From Chryseobacterium culicis (GTDB taxonomy: Bacteria > Bacteroidota > Bacteroidia > Flavobacteriales > Weeksellaceae): a stretch of DNA of 64,000 nt. Positions 43,270 through 51,546 of the stretch are shown piece after piece (the first letter of the stretch is position 1; each line of letters begins with the position of its first letter). The stretch spans positions 310,001-374,000 of the forward strand of contig NZ_PCPP01000003.1 of the NCBI RefSeq assembly GCF_002979755.1, read 5' to 3'. A program made the position numbers and the translations under genes. The notes under the pieces were generated by a model. The model was not told where the DNA came from. It searched no databases and was given only the letters and a program-made list of their open reading frames with translations.

Positions 43270-46008
43270 TTATTGAATGATCAGTTTTAAAGTAAACAGT
43301 TTTCTTCCGTGTACTTTTACAAAATAAACGCCAGCAGGAAGATTTTCATTCACCAAAGAAAAGCGTTGGTTATTGATATTTTTCGATACATAAAGCAGCT
43401 CTCCTGAAGCTGAGACCAATTCAATTTTTTCAATTGGATAGTCACTCTTTATAAAAGTAGGCTGTCCCGGTTTGGTTGGGTTTGGATACAGCACTACATT
43501 TTTCTCTGTACTTCTGGTTTCTTCTGTTCCTAAAGTGGGTGAAGCCACCTGGAACTGTACTCTGTTGGAAACCTCTGTATAGGAATCATTGGTAAACATT
43601 ACCATATAATAGTTTCCTGGAGTTGCAGGCACAGCTGTTCCCTGGATTGTTTTTGTTCCCTGAGTTACTCCATCAAAATAAGTATAAGAAACAAAGTTAT
43701 CGTCCGGCGTCTGAACACTTTGAGGATAAATTCCTAACCAGTCTTTGATGATTCCCGGAGAATCTGTCCATGAAGCAGTGATATTTTCTCCTAAAGTATA
43801 CACTGGTTTATTGATCCATAGGTCAGTAACGATGTCTCCTACTTTAAAGAATACCTTCTCCCCGATTCCGTTATATCCGTCTTCAAGTAAATATTGTGCA
43901 TAATAATATCCTTTCGGAAGTCCTGTAAAATTCAAAGTTCCTGCTGCAGTCGTTACATAGCTCCATTTAATGGCAGCTGTAGTTCCCGGAGTCTGTCCCA
44001 TTTTATAAATTCCGATCCAGTCTTTCTGTAAATTAGGTCCATTTGTAAAATTGATCACAACTGTTCCTCCTACAGGATAAGTATCAGCAGTAGCCTGAAG
44101 CTGCACTTTTGGTCCTACATAGAAATTTTTTCTTGGAGTGATTTCTGTATACCCTCCATTGGCGAAGAATCCTGCAAAATACTGACCTTTATTAGCTAAA
44201 CCATTGTTGAAAGTAACGGTTCCTGCAGTCTGTCCATTCGTATAGATAAACCCTTGTGAAGTGGTAGAAGCAGGAGTTTGTCCTTTCTTATAGATTCCTA
44301 CCCAATCCTGCTGGTTACCAGGCCCACCTGTATAAGTAGCTGTGATGGCTTCATTTTGAGCATATTCTGTTTTATTTAAAGTAAAGGTAGGGTTTGAAAC
44401 TACACTTCCTGTAATTTCGAACTGCTTCACATCACTCCAGTCGCTCCACTCAAGGTTTCTGTCTCTGTAACGTGTTTTTACATAATAGATACCATTTGGA
44501 ATAGAGTTCGCAGCCAGTGTTACTTTTGTGATATCTACTCCGTCATTGAGATTTTTAGTTTTATCGGGAGTTCCGTTTCCGTCTTTTCCGAACCAGTTTT
44601 CAAAATCACGGTAGAACTCTTTTTCAATCACAGAAAAATTCGAAGTTTTACTCAACTGAAACTGTGTTGTATTTAAAAGTTCTCCGTTTGAAGATGAGAA
44701 TGCACTTCCATTCAATGTCAATGGTAAAGTAGTAGTACCTGTGAAATTGTTTGTAATAGATGGTTTTGCCGGCTTAGGCTGATTCTTATATCTGTGGAAA
44801 GAATCCACCAGTACATTATTTTTCTTGTTGTACACTCCTCCGATAGAATAACATTCGATATCTACCTTTCCAGTCGGAATATCTACTTCCACGATCTGGT
44901 ATGTCCAGTCTGTTAATGTTTTCTGAACATCATCAAAATCCTGCTCATTAGACATTCCCCAATACTGATCCCAGGCTGTTCCCCCTGAAATAATCTGATA
45001 ATTAGGTGTATTTTTAAGCTGACCTCTGTGATATAAATGATGGTGAGCTCCTACATGCATTAAATATTTATCAGAAGTTACCAGAAGTGGTACTGCATTA
45101 TCTCTTACCCATGTAGAAATATCTCCCACATATTGCTCAGCCTGATAAGGTCTATGGCTCAAAGAAATAATCCAGTCTACCGTAGAGTCATTATTTGCTG
45201 CCGTTAAGATCTGCTGAAGCCATGTCTGCTGAGCTGATCCGGTATGCTCAGAACTCAAACTCACAAACAAAACGTTACCCGCCTGCTGGGCATAATAATT
45301 TTCATTTCCTGAGCTTATCCCTTTATAACTAATTTCATCGATATAAAAGTGAGCATAATAAGAGTTCATTCCTAAAGAACCGTACGTCTCATGGTTTCCT
45401 ACCGTGGTCTGAATAGGAAGGTAAGGTGATAATTTGATATTCTTTTTAAAGTGAACATTTTCATAGTGATCCAATGTCCCTACGTCTACCTGATCACCTA
45501 CCATAAAAGTAAGCGCAATATTATCAGAAGGATCTGAAGTAGCTCCAAACTTTTCTTTTAATTTCTTATAAGCATTCAAAGTAAGCGTGTCATATCTGGG
45601 TTCTGCTTTAATCTGGTTATCTCCCATGATAAGGAAGCGGATTTTTCCATTGGTCGTTACCGCCTGCCCTGGCAAAGGAAGTGTTCTGAAATTGTAAACA
45701 GCAGACTCACTGGTTCCTGTTTTTATCTTATAATAATATTTAGTATTCGGCTGAAGATTGGTGATCTTAGCCGTGTGATAATAGTAATTGTTGTTGTATC
45801 CCGTATCTGAAAAGATATTGGTAGTTCCTGTTACCGTTACGTTCAGATTTGCCGGAGAATTTCCGTAGATCACTGTTGTTTCATTATTGGAGGCTGTTTT
45901 CCAATTGACGATCATAGAATTCGGAGTCGGGTTTTGTAAATAAGGAAACAAAACCTGCCCGAAAGCCATCTGGACCGCGAAACAAAAAAAGAAGAAATAA
46001 TGTTTCAT
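43270..46008 (-). CDS. Secreted purple-acid-phosphatase-like metallophosphoesterase with three tandem beta-domains and T9SS tail
   Basis: 912 residues. Signal peptide; an N-terminal fibronectin III-like domain ('NPTPNSMIVNWKTASNNETTVIYG...LQPNTKYYYKIKTG', 20-105); a calcineurin-like phosphoesterase with metal motifs 'GDNQ' (129), 'GDQVD' (171), 'GNHE' (204), H285 and 'GAHHH' (320-324); an FN3-like region (~410-530); three ~93-residue repeats (540-822) each holding 'DWxGIY'; and a T9SS sorting domain from 'VLYPNP' (839-844). It is exported and probably hydrolyses phosphate esters for phosphate acquisition. The tandem repeats are discussed as a finding. Confidence 0.9.
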   Translation of the reverse strand: MKHYFFFFCFAVQMAFGQVLFPYLQNPTPNSMIVNWKTASNNETTVIYGNSPANLNVTVTGTTNIFSDTGYNNNYYYHTAKITNLQPNTKYYYKIKTGTSESAVYNFRTLPLPGQAVTTNGKIRFLIMGDNQIKAEPRYDTLTLNAYKKLKEKFGATSDPSDNIALTFMVGDQVDVGTLDHYENVHFKKNIKLSPYLPIQTTVGNHETYGSLGMNSYYAHFYIDEISYKGISSGNENYYAQQAGNVLFVSLSSEHTGSAQQTWLQQILTAANNDSTVDWIISLSHRPYQAEQYVGDISTWVRDNAVPLLVTSDKYLMHVGAHHHLYHRGQLKNTPNYQIISGGTAWDQYWGMSNEQDFDDVQKTLTDWTYQIVEVDIPTGKVDIECYSIGGVYNKKNNVLVDSFHRYKNQPKPAKPSITNNFTGTTTLPLTLNGSAFSSSNGELLNTTQFQLSKTSNFSVIEKEFYRDFENWFGKDGNGTPDKTKNLNDGVDITKVTLAANSIPNGIYYVKTRYRDRNLEWSDWSDVKQFEITGSVVSNPTFTLNKTEYAQNEAITATYTGGPGNQQDWVGIYKKGQTPASTTSQGFIYTNGQTAGTVTFNNGLANKGQYFAGFFANGGYTEITPRKNFYVGPKVQLQATADTYPVGGTVVINFTNGPNLQKDWIGIYKMGQTPGTTAAIKWSYVTTAAGTLNFTGLPKGYYYAQYLLEDGYNGIGEKVFFKVGDIVTDLWINKPVYTLGENITASWTDSPGIIKDWLGIYPQSVQTPDDNFVSYTYFDGVTQGTKTIQGTAVPATPGNYYMVMFTNDSYTEVSNRVQFQVASPTLGTEETRSTEKNVVLYPNPTKPGQPTFIKSDYPIEKIELVSASGELLYVSKNINNQRFSLVNENLPAGVYFVKVHGRKLFTLKLIIQ

Positions 46009-46201
46009 AATAGCTTTAGTTTTAAAATAACATATAGAATTTCGAATTGTAAATCAAACGTTTAAAAATCCTTGCTCAGATTTTTTATTTCGGGCAAAAG
46101 TAGAATTCCCATATAAACTCTGTCTGATGGTACTTTAAAGAAACCGTTAATTTTTTAGCAAAACCGGAACGAAAAAATTATAGTTTTTAGTACATTAAAT
46201 A

Positions 46202-46234
46202 TTTGGCGTATTCGAAAACTATTTTGTACATTTG
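46202..46234 (+). promoter_or_regulatory. rplS promoter
   Basis: TTTG at 46202-46205, 21-bp spacer, TACATTTG at 46227-46234: a complete Bacteroidota housekeeping promoter. Transcription should start near 46240. Confidence 0.65.
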
Positions 46235-46239
46235 CAACC

Positions 46240-46303
46240 TGTTATTCAACCTCTGACGAAGAACGTGTAAGTTGCTTAGCTTTAACATTTTATTTTATTA
46301 ATA
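46240..46303 (+). ncRNA. Possible L19 leader RNA (5' UTR of rplS)
   Basis: About 64 nt of leader before the ATG, with a local fold CAAC...ACG-AAGAA-CGT...GTTG (about 46248-46274). Ribosomal protein leaders for L19 in Flavobacteria have been proposed from comparative genomics (from memory); the sequence here is consistent but I cannot score it against a model. Confidence 0.35.
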
Positions 46304-46660
46304 ATGGATTTATTAAAGTACGTACAAGACAAGTACATTGCGAAAAAAGAATTCCCTGAATTCAAAGCAGGTGATACAATTACTGTGTATTACGAAATTA
46401 AAGAAGGACAAAAGACTAGAACTCAGTTCTTCAAAGGAACAGTTATCCAATTAAGAGGTACTGGTTCTACAAAAACTTTCACTATCAGAAAAATGAGTGG
46501 TGATGTAGGTGTAGAAAGAGTATTCCCTATTAACATGCCTGCACTTCAAAAAATCGAAGTTGATAGAAGAGGTAGAGTTAGAAGAGCTAGAATTTACTAC
46601 TTCAGAGACCTTAGAGGTAAAAAAGCAAGAATCAAAGACGCTGCTTACAAGAAGAAATAA
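46304..46660 (+). CDS. rplS: 50S ribosomal protein L19
   Basis: 118 residues. 'FPEFKAGDTITVYYEIKEGQKTRTQFFKGTVIQLRGTGSTKTFTIRKMSGDVGVERVFPINMPALQKIEVDRRGRVRRARIYYFRDLRGKKARIKDA' is an unmistakable bL19. It binds the interface of the ribosomal subunits. Codon use is more biased than its neighbours, as expected for high expression. In many bacteria it sits with trmD and rpsP; here it stands alone. Confidence 0.98.
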   Translation: MDLLKYVQDKYIAKKEFPEFKAGDTITVYYEIKEGQKTRTQFFKGTVIQLRGTGSTKTFTIRKMSGDVGVERVFPINMPALQKIEVDRRGRVRRARIYYFRDLRGKKARIKDAAYKKK

Positions 46661-46680
46661 TTCAGACAACAATACATACA

Positions 46681-46718
46681 AAAAGAGGCTGTTTACTAAT
46701 AAACAGTCTCTTTTTTTT
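46681..46718 (+). terminator. Terminator of rplS
   Basis: AAAAGAG-CTGTTT facing AAACAG-CTCTTTTTTTT, 20 bp after the stop, with an eight-base T-run. Confidence 0.9.
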
Positions 46719-46731
46719 GTTTAAATATTTT

Positions 46732-47175
46732 TTACTTTCTGTATGGAGTTCCTTCTCCGGTTTCCAGAAACTTTGTCAAACTGCCGAGAAACTGCCGCCA
46801 GCCATTTGAGCAGATCTCATAACATTCAATATCCGGATTCAGACCAATATGGGTAAGCATCAGTAAACTACTCTTTTCCTTTTGTTCCATTTCCCAGACG
46901 ATCGTTGTACCAATCCATTCTGTTTGATTTTTTAATTCAGGAAGAGCAATCAGTGAATCTTCAACAGACCAGATCATTCTTGAATTGGGCATTGCTTCTT
47001 TTATCCGTATTGTCTTGTGAATATGGTCTCCAAATCTTACGGTAAACACATCTCCCACCTGTGCTGAGGCACCGGTAAACCACTCAGACCACCAGAGAGG
47101 AATCTGATAAGCAAGCGCTTCATAGATCTTCCCTGCCGTAGCTTTTAGTTCAATTGTAGTATTATAATTGTCCAT
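46732..47175 (-). CDS. SRPBCC (START-like/AHSA1) domain protein
   Basis: 147 residues from the ATG at 47175 (MDNYNTTIELKATAGKIYEALAYQIPLWWSEWFTG). The longer frame to 47223 begins with TTG and contains the -7 element TAGTTTTG, so it is rejected. 'FTVRFGDHIHKTIRIKEAMPNSRMIWSVEDSLI..ELKNQTEWIGTTIVWEMEQKEKSSLLMLTHIGLNP' and the final 'CSNGWRQFLGSLTKFLETGEGTPY' are typical of the AHSA1-type SRPBCC fold, a ligand-binding cavity protein. Ligand unknown. Cytosolic, single gene. Confidence 0.82.
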   Translation of the reverse strand: MDNYNTTIELKATAGKIYEALAYQIPLWWSEWFTGASAQVGDVFTVRFGDHIHKTIRIKEAMPNSRMIWSVEDSLIALPELKNQTEWIGTTIVWEMEQKEKSSLLMLTHIGLNPDIECYEICSNGWRQFLGSLTKFLETGEGTPYRK

Positions 47176-47311
47176 ACGATGTATTTTTTGTTTTTCAAAA
47201 CTATATCCTGCTGGATGATACAATTTTATGCAAATTATTGTTGAATAGACTTTGCATAGGGCAAGAAATATTTAAGATTAGAAGTTGCCTACCTTATTAA
47301 CTGTAAAAAGG

Positions 47312-48094
47312 TTATTCATTTTTCATGAGATATTGTAAAGGAGTAGCTCCTGTATGTTTTTTGAAAAATTCAATAAAAGCGCTGTCAGATGAAAAGTCTA
47401 AAATATGTGACACCTCTCCTATTGAATTACCTTCCACCAAAAGCTCAATCGATCGCTGCAGCCGCCATTGCTGCCTCCATTCCTGGTAAGACAGTCCGGT
47501 TTCCTTTTTAAAGATACGGCTGATTGTTTTCTCTACTGCTCCGGTTTTTTCTGCAAGATCTTTCAACATAGGTGGTATAGACTTGCGCAGTGTCCATTCT
47601 TCAACTGTTTTTTTAAAACGTCTGTCCTGAGGCATTTTAAGTTCCAGTTTTTCTTCCGGAGCCTTATTCATTTCGTCCCAGAATACTTTTAAAAGATTAA
47701 TTTGATTATTACCCAAATCCGACCACTCCCAAAAACAAATCCTTTCTATAATCTCTTTTAGTAAAGCATTTACATGAAGAACCTTCAGATCAAATGTCAT
47801 ATATTTTTTTGAATAATTTTCATCAAAATAAATTGATCTATAGGCTACAACATTCCGAAAATTGACCCGATGAATCTCATTGGCAGGAATCCATAGCATA
47901 CGGAACGGAGGAAGAACAAACTGTTTATCAGAAGTAGTAACCGTCATACAGCCAGAGGGAGCATACAACAGCTGAGCCTTCGTTTTATGAAAATGAAAGC
48001 CAGAATCATGCATCACCATATCCGAGGCTATTCCTATTACTTTCTCTTGAATAGAATCTGCATTAAATTCTTCATTTTGCTTCAGTACAGCCAT
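47312..48094 (-). CDS. AraC family transcriptional regulator
   Basis: 260 residues. N-terminal cupin sensor ('HDSGFHFHKTKAQLLYAPSGCMTVTTSDKQFVLPPFRMLWIPANEIHRV') and C-terminal double HTH ('SIPPMLKDLAEKTGAVEKTISRIFKKETGLSYQEWRQQWRLQRSIELLVEGNSIGEVSHILDFSSDSAFIEFFKKHTGATPLQYL'). The layout matches the AraC proteins that regulate a divergent MFS exporter, which is the arrangement here (75 bp between ATGs). It probably responds to a drug-like compound or metabolite exported by that pump (inference). Confidence 0.92.
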   Translation of the reverse strand: MAVLKQNEEFNADSIQEKVIGIASDMVMHDSGFHFHKTKAQLLYAPSGCMTVTTSDKQFVLPPFRMLWIPANEIHRVNFRNVVAYRSIYFDENYSKKYMTFDLKVLHVNALLKEIIERICFWEWSDLGNNQINLLKVFWDEMNKAPEEKLELKMPQDRRFKKTVEEWTLRKSIPPMLKDLAEKTGAVEKTISRIFKKETGLSYQEWRQQWRLQRSIELLVEGNSIGEVSHILDFSSDSAFIEFFKKHTGATPLQYLMKNE

Positions 48095-48169
48095 GTCCTA
48101 TTTTTGATATTTTTTGTTTTTATATCATTATAAATATACCTTGTTTTTTTGGAAACTTTGCAGAAAAAA

Positions 48170-49312
48170 ATGAAAAAGACAAATCCTATCTGGCTGTTGA
48201 CATTGCTTGTAATGCTTCCGCAATTTGTAGAAACCATTTACAGCCCTGTTTTACCGATGGTACAGCAACAGTTTGGAGTAAAAGAAGAAGCTGTTACTCT
48301 GACGATCAGCCTATATTTTATAGCATTTGCCCTGGGTGTAGCATTTTGGGGTGTACAGTGTGACAGAATTGGAAGAAAAAGGTCATTGGAATACGGTCTC
48401 ATCACCTATGGAATCGGAACCTTGGCTGCAGTTTTTGCACCTAACTTTATGATTCTTCTTGGTGCCAGAATTATTTCAGCATTTGGAATTTCCGCAGGGT
48501 CTATTGTGACACAAACTATTTTAAGAGACAGCTACGACAAAGATAATATCAGCAAAGTATTTTCCTGGATTGGAATGGGTTTATCCATAAGCCCTGTGGT
48601 AGGAATGATTACCGGTTCGGTATTGGCTTCTTCTGTGGGACATCAGGGAGTATTTATAACATTATGTTTGCTGGGAATATTATTCTTCACTCTTTCAAAA
48701 CAAAAAATTTCCGAAACCCATCATTCAGTAAAAGAAATTAATGCAGGTATTTTAATCAATTTATTAAAGAGAATGCTTCATGACAAAGCAATTATCAGAT
48801 GTTGTTTATTAATCATGAGTTTTAATGTTCTGTTGTTTTCATACTATTCGCTGGCTCCTTTTATCTTTAAGAAATACCATTATTCCTCTTATGTTTTTGG
48901 ATATAGCAGTGTTATACTGGCATGTGGAACATTCGCCGGGGCAAAACTCAACAGATCTCTGATATTGAAGAATATACAACCTAAATGTTTAGTTAAAGCA
49001 AGTACATTTTCAGCATTTGTCGCTTCTATTTTCGTATGGATTCTGTCAAGCACAGGAATTTATTTTTTAATTCCTTATTTTTTCATTGTAATGGCCTTTA
49101 GCATTGCAATTCCCAATATCCTAAGTACAGCCTTAATGAATTATAAAAATGAAACAGGAAGTGCAGGTGCTATATTAGGATTGATTTATTATGTTCTGAT
49201 AGGCTCCGGGCTCGTAAGTATTGGTTTTATACAGAATCTGGGAATTTCATGTATATTGTTTTCAGGTATAGGAGTTTGTACTTTATTGTTCTTTGAAAAT
49301 AAGAAACATTAA
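48170..49312 (+). CDS. MFS transporter, Bcr/CflA-like
   Basis: 380 residues from the ATG at 48170; the preceding in-frame TTG (48149) is unlikely. Twelve helices, with the MFS motif A 'CDRIGRKRSLEYGLITYGIG' between helices 2 and 3 and the drug/H+ antiporter-1 style 'ARIISAFGISAGSIVTQTILRDSYDKDNISKVFSWIGMGLSISPVVGMITGSVLAS'. The opening 'LVMLPQFVETIYSPVLPMVQQQFGV' is Bcr/CflA-like. It is divergent from the AraC regulator, so regulated export of a toxic compound is likely. Confidence 0.9.
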   Translation: MKKTNPIWLLTLLVMLPQFVETIYSPVLPMVQQQFGVKEEAVTLTISLYFIAFALGVAFWGVQCDRIGRKRSLEYGLITYGIGTLAAVFAPNFMILLGARIISAFGISAGSIVTQTILRDSYDKDNISKVFSWIGMGLSISPVVGMITGSVLASSVGHQGVFITLCLLGILFFTLSKQKISETHHSVKEINAGILINLLKRMLHDKAIIRCCLLIMSFNVLLFSYYSLAPFIFKKYHYSSYVFGYSSVILACGTFAGAKLNRSLILKNIQPKCLVKASTFSAFVASIFVWILSSTGIYFLIPYFFIVMAFSIAIPNILSTALMNYKNETGSAGAILGLIYYVLIGSGLVSIGFIQNLGISCILFSGIGVCTLLFFENKKH

Positions 49313-49338
49313 GTTTAACTATTTTTTATTAAACTTAA
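49311..49338 (+). terminator. Bidirectional terminator between MFS and hydrolase genes
   Basis: TAAGTTTAA faces TTAAACTTA around a T-rich loop; the left arm includes the MFS stop codon (49310-49312). Confidence 0.65.
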
Positions 49339-49360
49339 TGTTTCAACTATTTTTATTCTT

Positions 49361-50353
49361 CTACTGTATAAAACTGTACAATGCTTCAAAAAATTTCGGA
49401 TATACTTCTATATGAGGAAGATGACCTACATGATCAATCTCTACCAACTTTGAACCTGCAATTTCCCGCTGAGTCTTCTTTCCCAATTCCTGATATTGCC
49501 CCATTTTCGGCTGAAGTTCCTTTGGTGCTCGGTCTTTTCCTATAGCTGTTCTGTCTCTTGTTCCAATGATAAGCAATGTAGGAACCTTGATATTTTTAAA
49601 TTCATAACATACCGGCTGGTTGTAAATCATATCTGAGGTAAGCGCTGCATCCCAGGCTACCTGAGGATACTCTTTATGAAGTGTCCATCCGGCAATTAAA
49701 TCAAGCCAGGGTTGATATTCTTCTTTCCATTTGTTGTCATAATAGAATTTCAGCTGATAGTTTTTATAAGTGTCAGCTGTATTTTTCAGTTCAGCCTGAT
49801 ACGCCTGATCAATGGTCTGATAGGCTGCAAAAGTCTTATAATCTTCCAGTCCAATCGGATTCTCAAGAATTAGTTTTTGTACTTTCTCAGGATATAGTAA
49901 TGTAAACCGGGTCGCTACCATTCCTCCCATGGAATGTCCCAAAACTATAGCTTTGTCTATTTTCAATTCATCAAGAATTCCTTTTGTATTTTCCGCCAGC
50001 TGTGAAAAAGAAAATTGGTAATCATGAGGTTTCGAAGACTTTCCAAATCCTATCTGATCAGGAATCACCACTCTGAATCCTTTAGCAGAAAGGTCTTTTG
50101 CCGTTCTTTCCCAATAAGCCCCGTTAAAATTTTTTCCATGAAGAAGCATGATTACTTTTCCATTGGACTTCTGTGGCTGTACATCCATATATGCCATTTT
50201 CAAATCTTGCCCCTGAGATTTGAGCGTAAGAAAATGAACTTCATAAGGATATTGATAATCGGAAAGCATTGCATCCAGAGGTTTTACCTGCGAAAACATA
50301 AAACCTGAGACCGTCAAAGTAAAAACAGTCATTATATTTCTGAAATATTTCAT
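49361..50353 (-). CDS. Exported alpha/beta hydrolase
   Basis: 330 residues. Signal peptide 'MKYFRNIMTVFTLTVSGFMFSQ', then an alpha/beta-hydrolase: oxyanion region 'VIMLLHGKNFNGAYWERTAKDLSAKGFRVVIPDQIGFGKSSKP', nucleophile elbow 'AIVLGHSMGGMVATRF' (Ser of GHSMGG), acid 'LLIIGTRDRTA' and histidine 'EIDHVGHLPHIE'. Epoxide-hydrolase/haloperoxidase-like layout with a helical cap; esterase or lactonase activity is possible. Periplasmic. Substrate unknown. Confidence 0.9.
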   Translation of the reverse strand: MKYFRNIMTVFTLTVSGFMFSQVKPLDAMLSDYQYPYEVHFLTLKSQGQDLKMAYMDVQPQKSNGKVIMLLHGKNFNGAYWERTAKDLSAKGFRVVIPDQIGFGKSSKPHDYQFSFSQLAENTKGILDELKIDKAIVLGHSMGGMVATRFTLLYPEKVQKLILENPIGLEDYKTFAAYQTIDQAYQAELKNTADTYKNYQLKFYYDNKWKEEYQPWLDLIAGWTLHKEYPQVAWDAALTSDMIYNQPVCYEFKNIKVPTLLIIGTRDRTAIGKDRAPKELQPKMGQYQELGKKTQREIAGSKLVEIDHVGHLPHIEVYPKFFEALYSFIQ

Positions 50354-50381
50354 GAAACTTTTATTTAAAGATTAAAATTAA

Positions 50382-50407
50382 AAAAACCGCTCCAAAAGGA
50401 ACGGCTT
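50382..50407 (-). terminator. Terminator of the EamA transporter gene
   Basis: On the minus strand GCCGTTCC-TTTT-GGAGCGGT is followed by seven Ts. Confidence 0.8.
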
Positions 50408-50442
50408 CAACTGTTATTTTTAATTAAATATTTTTTAAACAA

Positions 50443-51420
50443 CTATGCCATCGAAATTTCTTTTTCTTTTTTTGAAGGTAAATTCATTAAAACGATAGCA
50501 AAAAGAATAAGGGCAATTCCTACCCACTGGATAAGGAATACTTTTTCTCCCAGTAACACAAAAGCCATGGTTACGGAAACCGGAAGCTCCAGTGATGAAA
50601 CAATACTTCCCAACCCTAATCCGGCATTTGGAAATCCAACATTGAACAGAATTGGCGGAATAATTGTTCCAAAAAGAGCCAGAACAAATCCATACGTGAG
50701 AAATATTGAATAATTAAATGAGTGGATATGTTCTGTATTATCTGTAAAATTCAGGTATAATGATTTTAAACCATCAAAATACATGGGTCCTATCTGGGCA
50801 AAGAATAAAAATGCAAATACCACTACTGAACCTCCTGCCAGCATAATAATACTCTTCCTGAAAACCGGAAGATGGGTTGCCAACGTATTGGAAGTAAACA
50901 TTGTCAGGGTATATGAAGCGGCTGCCATCAGCCCCCAGAAAACTCCATGCCAGTCCAGTTCTATTTCCATATTAATAAGATTCGTTGCCAGAATGGTTCC
51001 CAGCAATACAATAACTACAGAAACAACTTTCCTCGCGTTGGGCAGTTTTCTTGTGATCATACTTTCCACCACTACACTGAACCAGACCGACTGCATCAAT
51101 AAGACAATAGCAATCGATACATTGATATATTGTACCGCAATATAATAGAACAAACTTGTTCCTCCCAAAGAAGTTCCTGCAAGCAACAGCATTCTTACTT
51201 CTTTAGAATTAGGCAGCGATAATTTCTGTTTTGAGGTTAGGGTTTGAATAAGATTAAGGATCAAAAGCCCTGTCAAACCTAATACGAATTGGGAAGTAGT
51301 TACTTCTGAGGTTGTAAAACCATCATGGTAAGCCATTTTCACAAAAGTGGCCAACATACCGTATATACTAGCTCCAATCCCTACAAATAAAACACCTTTT
51401 AGTATATTTTTCTTCTTCAT
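50443..51420 (-). CDS. EamA/DMT family transporter
   Basis: 325 residues from the ATG at 51420 (MKKKNILKGVLFVGIGASIYGMLATFVKMAYHDGFTTSEV); the TTG-initiated extension to 51441 is rejected. Ten helices in two EamA repeats: 'ATFVKMAYHDGFTTSEVTTSQFVLGLTGLLILNLIQ' and 'YIAVQYINVSIAIVLLMQSVWFSVVVESMITRKLPNARKVVSVVIVLLGTIL' then 'LGSIVSSLELPVSVTMAFVLLGEKVFLIQWVGIALILFAIVLMNLP'. DMT carriers export amino acids, nucleosides or drugs; the substrate is not evident. Confidence 0.9.
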   Translation of the reverse strand: MKKKNILKGVLFVGIGASIYGMLATFVKMAYHDGFTTSEVTTSQFVLGLTGLLILNLIQTLTSKQKLSLPNSKEVRMLLLAGTSLGGTSLFYYIAVQYINVSIAIVLLMQSVWFSVVVESMITRKLPNARKVVSVVIVLLGTILATNLINMEIELDWHGVFWGLMAAASYTLTMFTSNTLATHLPVFRKSIIMLAGGSVVVFAFLFFAQIGPMYFDGLKSLYLNFTDNTEHIHSFNYSIFLTYGFVLALFGTIIPPILFNVGFPNAGLGLGSIVSSLELPVSVTMAFVLLGEKVFLIQWVGIALILFAIVLMNLPSKKEKEISMA

Positions 51421-51493
51421 AATTTTTTTAACAGCCTGCAAAGTTACGACATATAAATTAAATCATTCTGAAGTGTACTACTGATAGATAAAT

Positions 51494-51525
51494 AAAATCG
51501 CCACAAGCAAGCTTGTGGCGATTTT
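51494..51525 (-). terminator. Terminator of the M36 peptidase gene
   Basis: AAAATCGCCACAAGC-AA-GCTTGTGGCGATTTT, a 15-bp perfect stem 21 bp after the stop. Confidence 0.9.
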
Positions 51526-51546
51526 TAAATTGATTATAAAAGTAAA

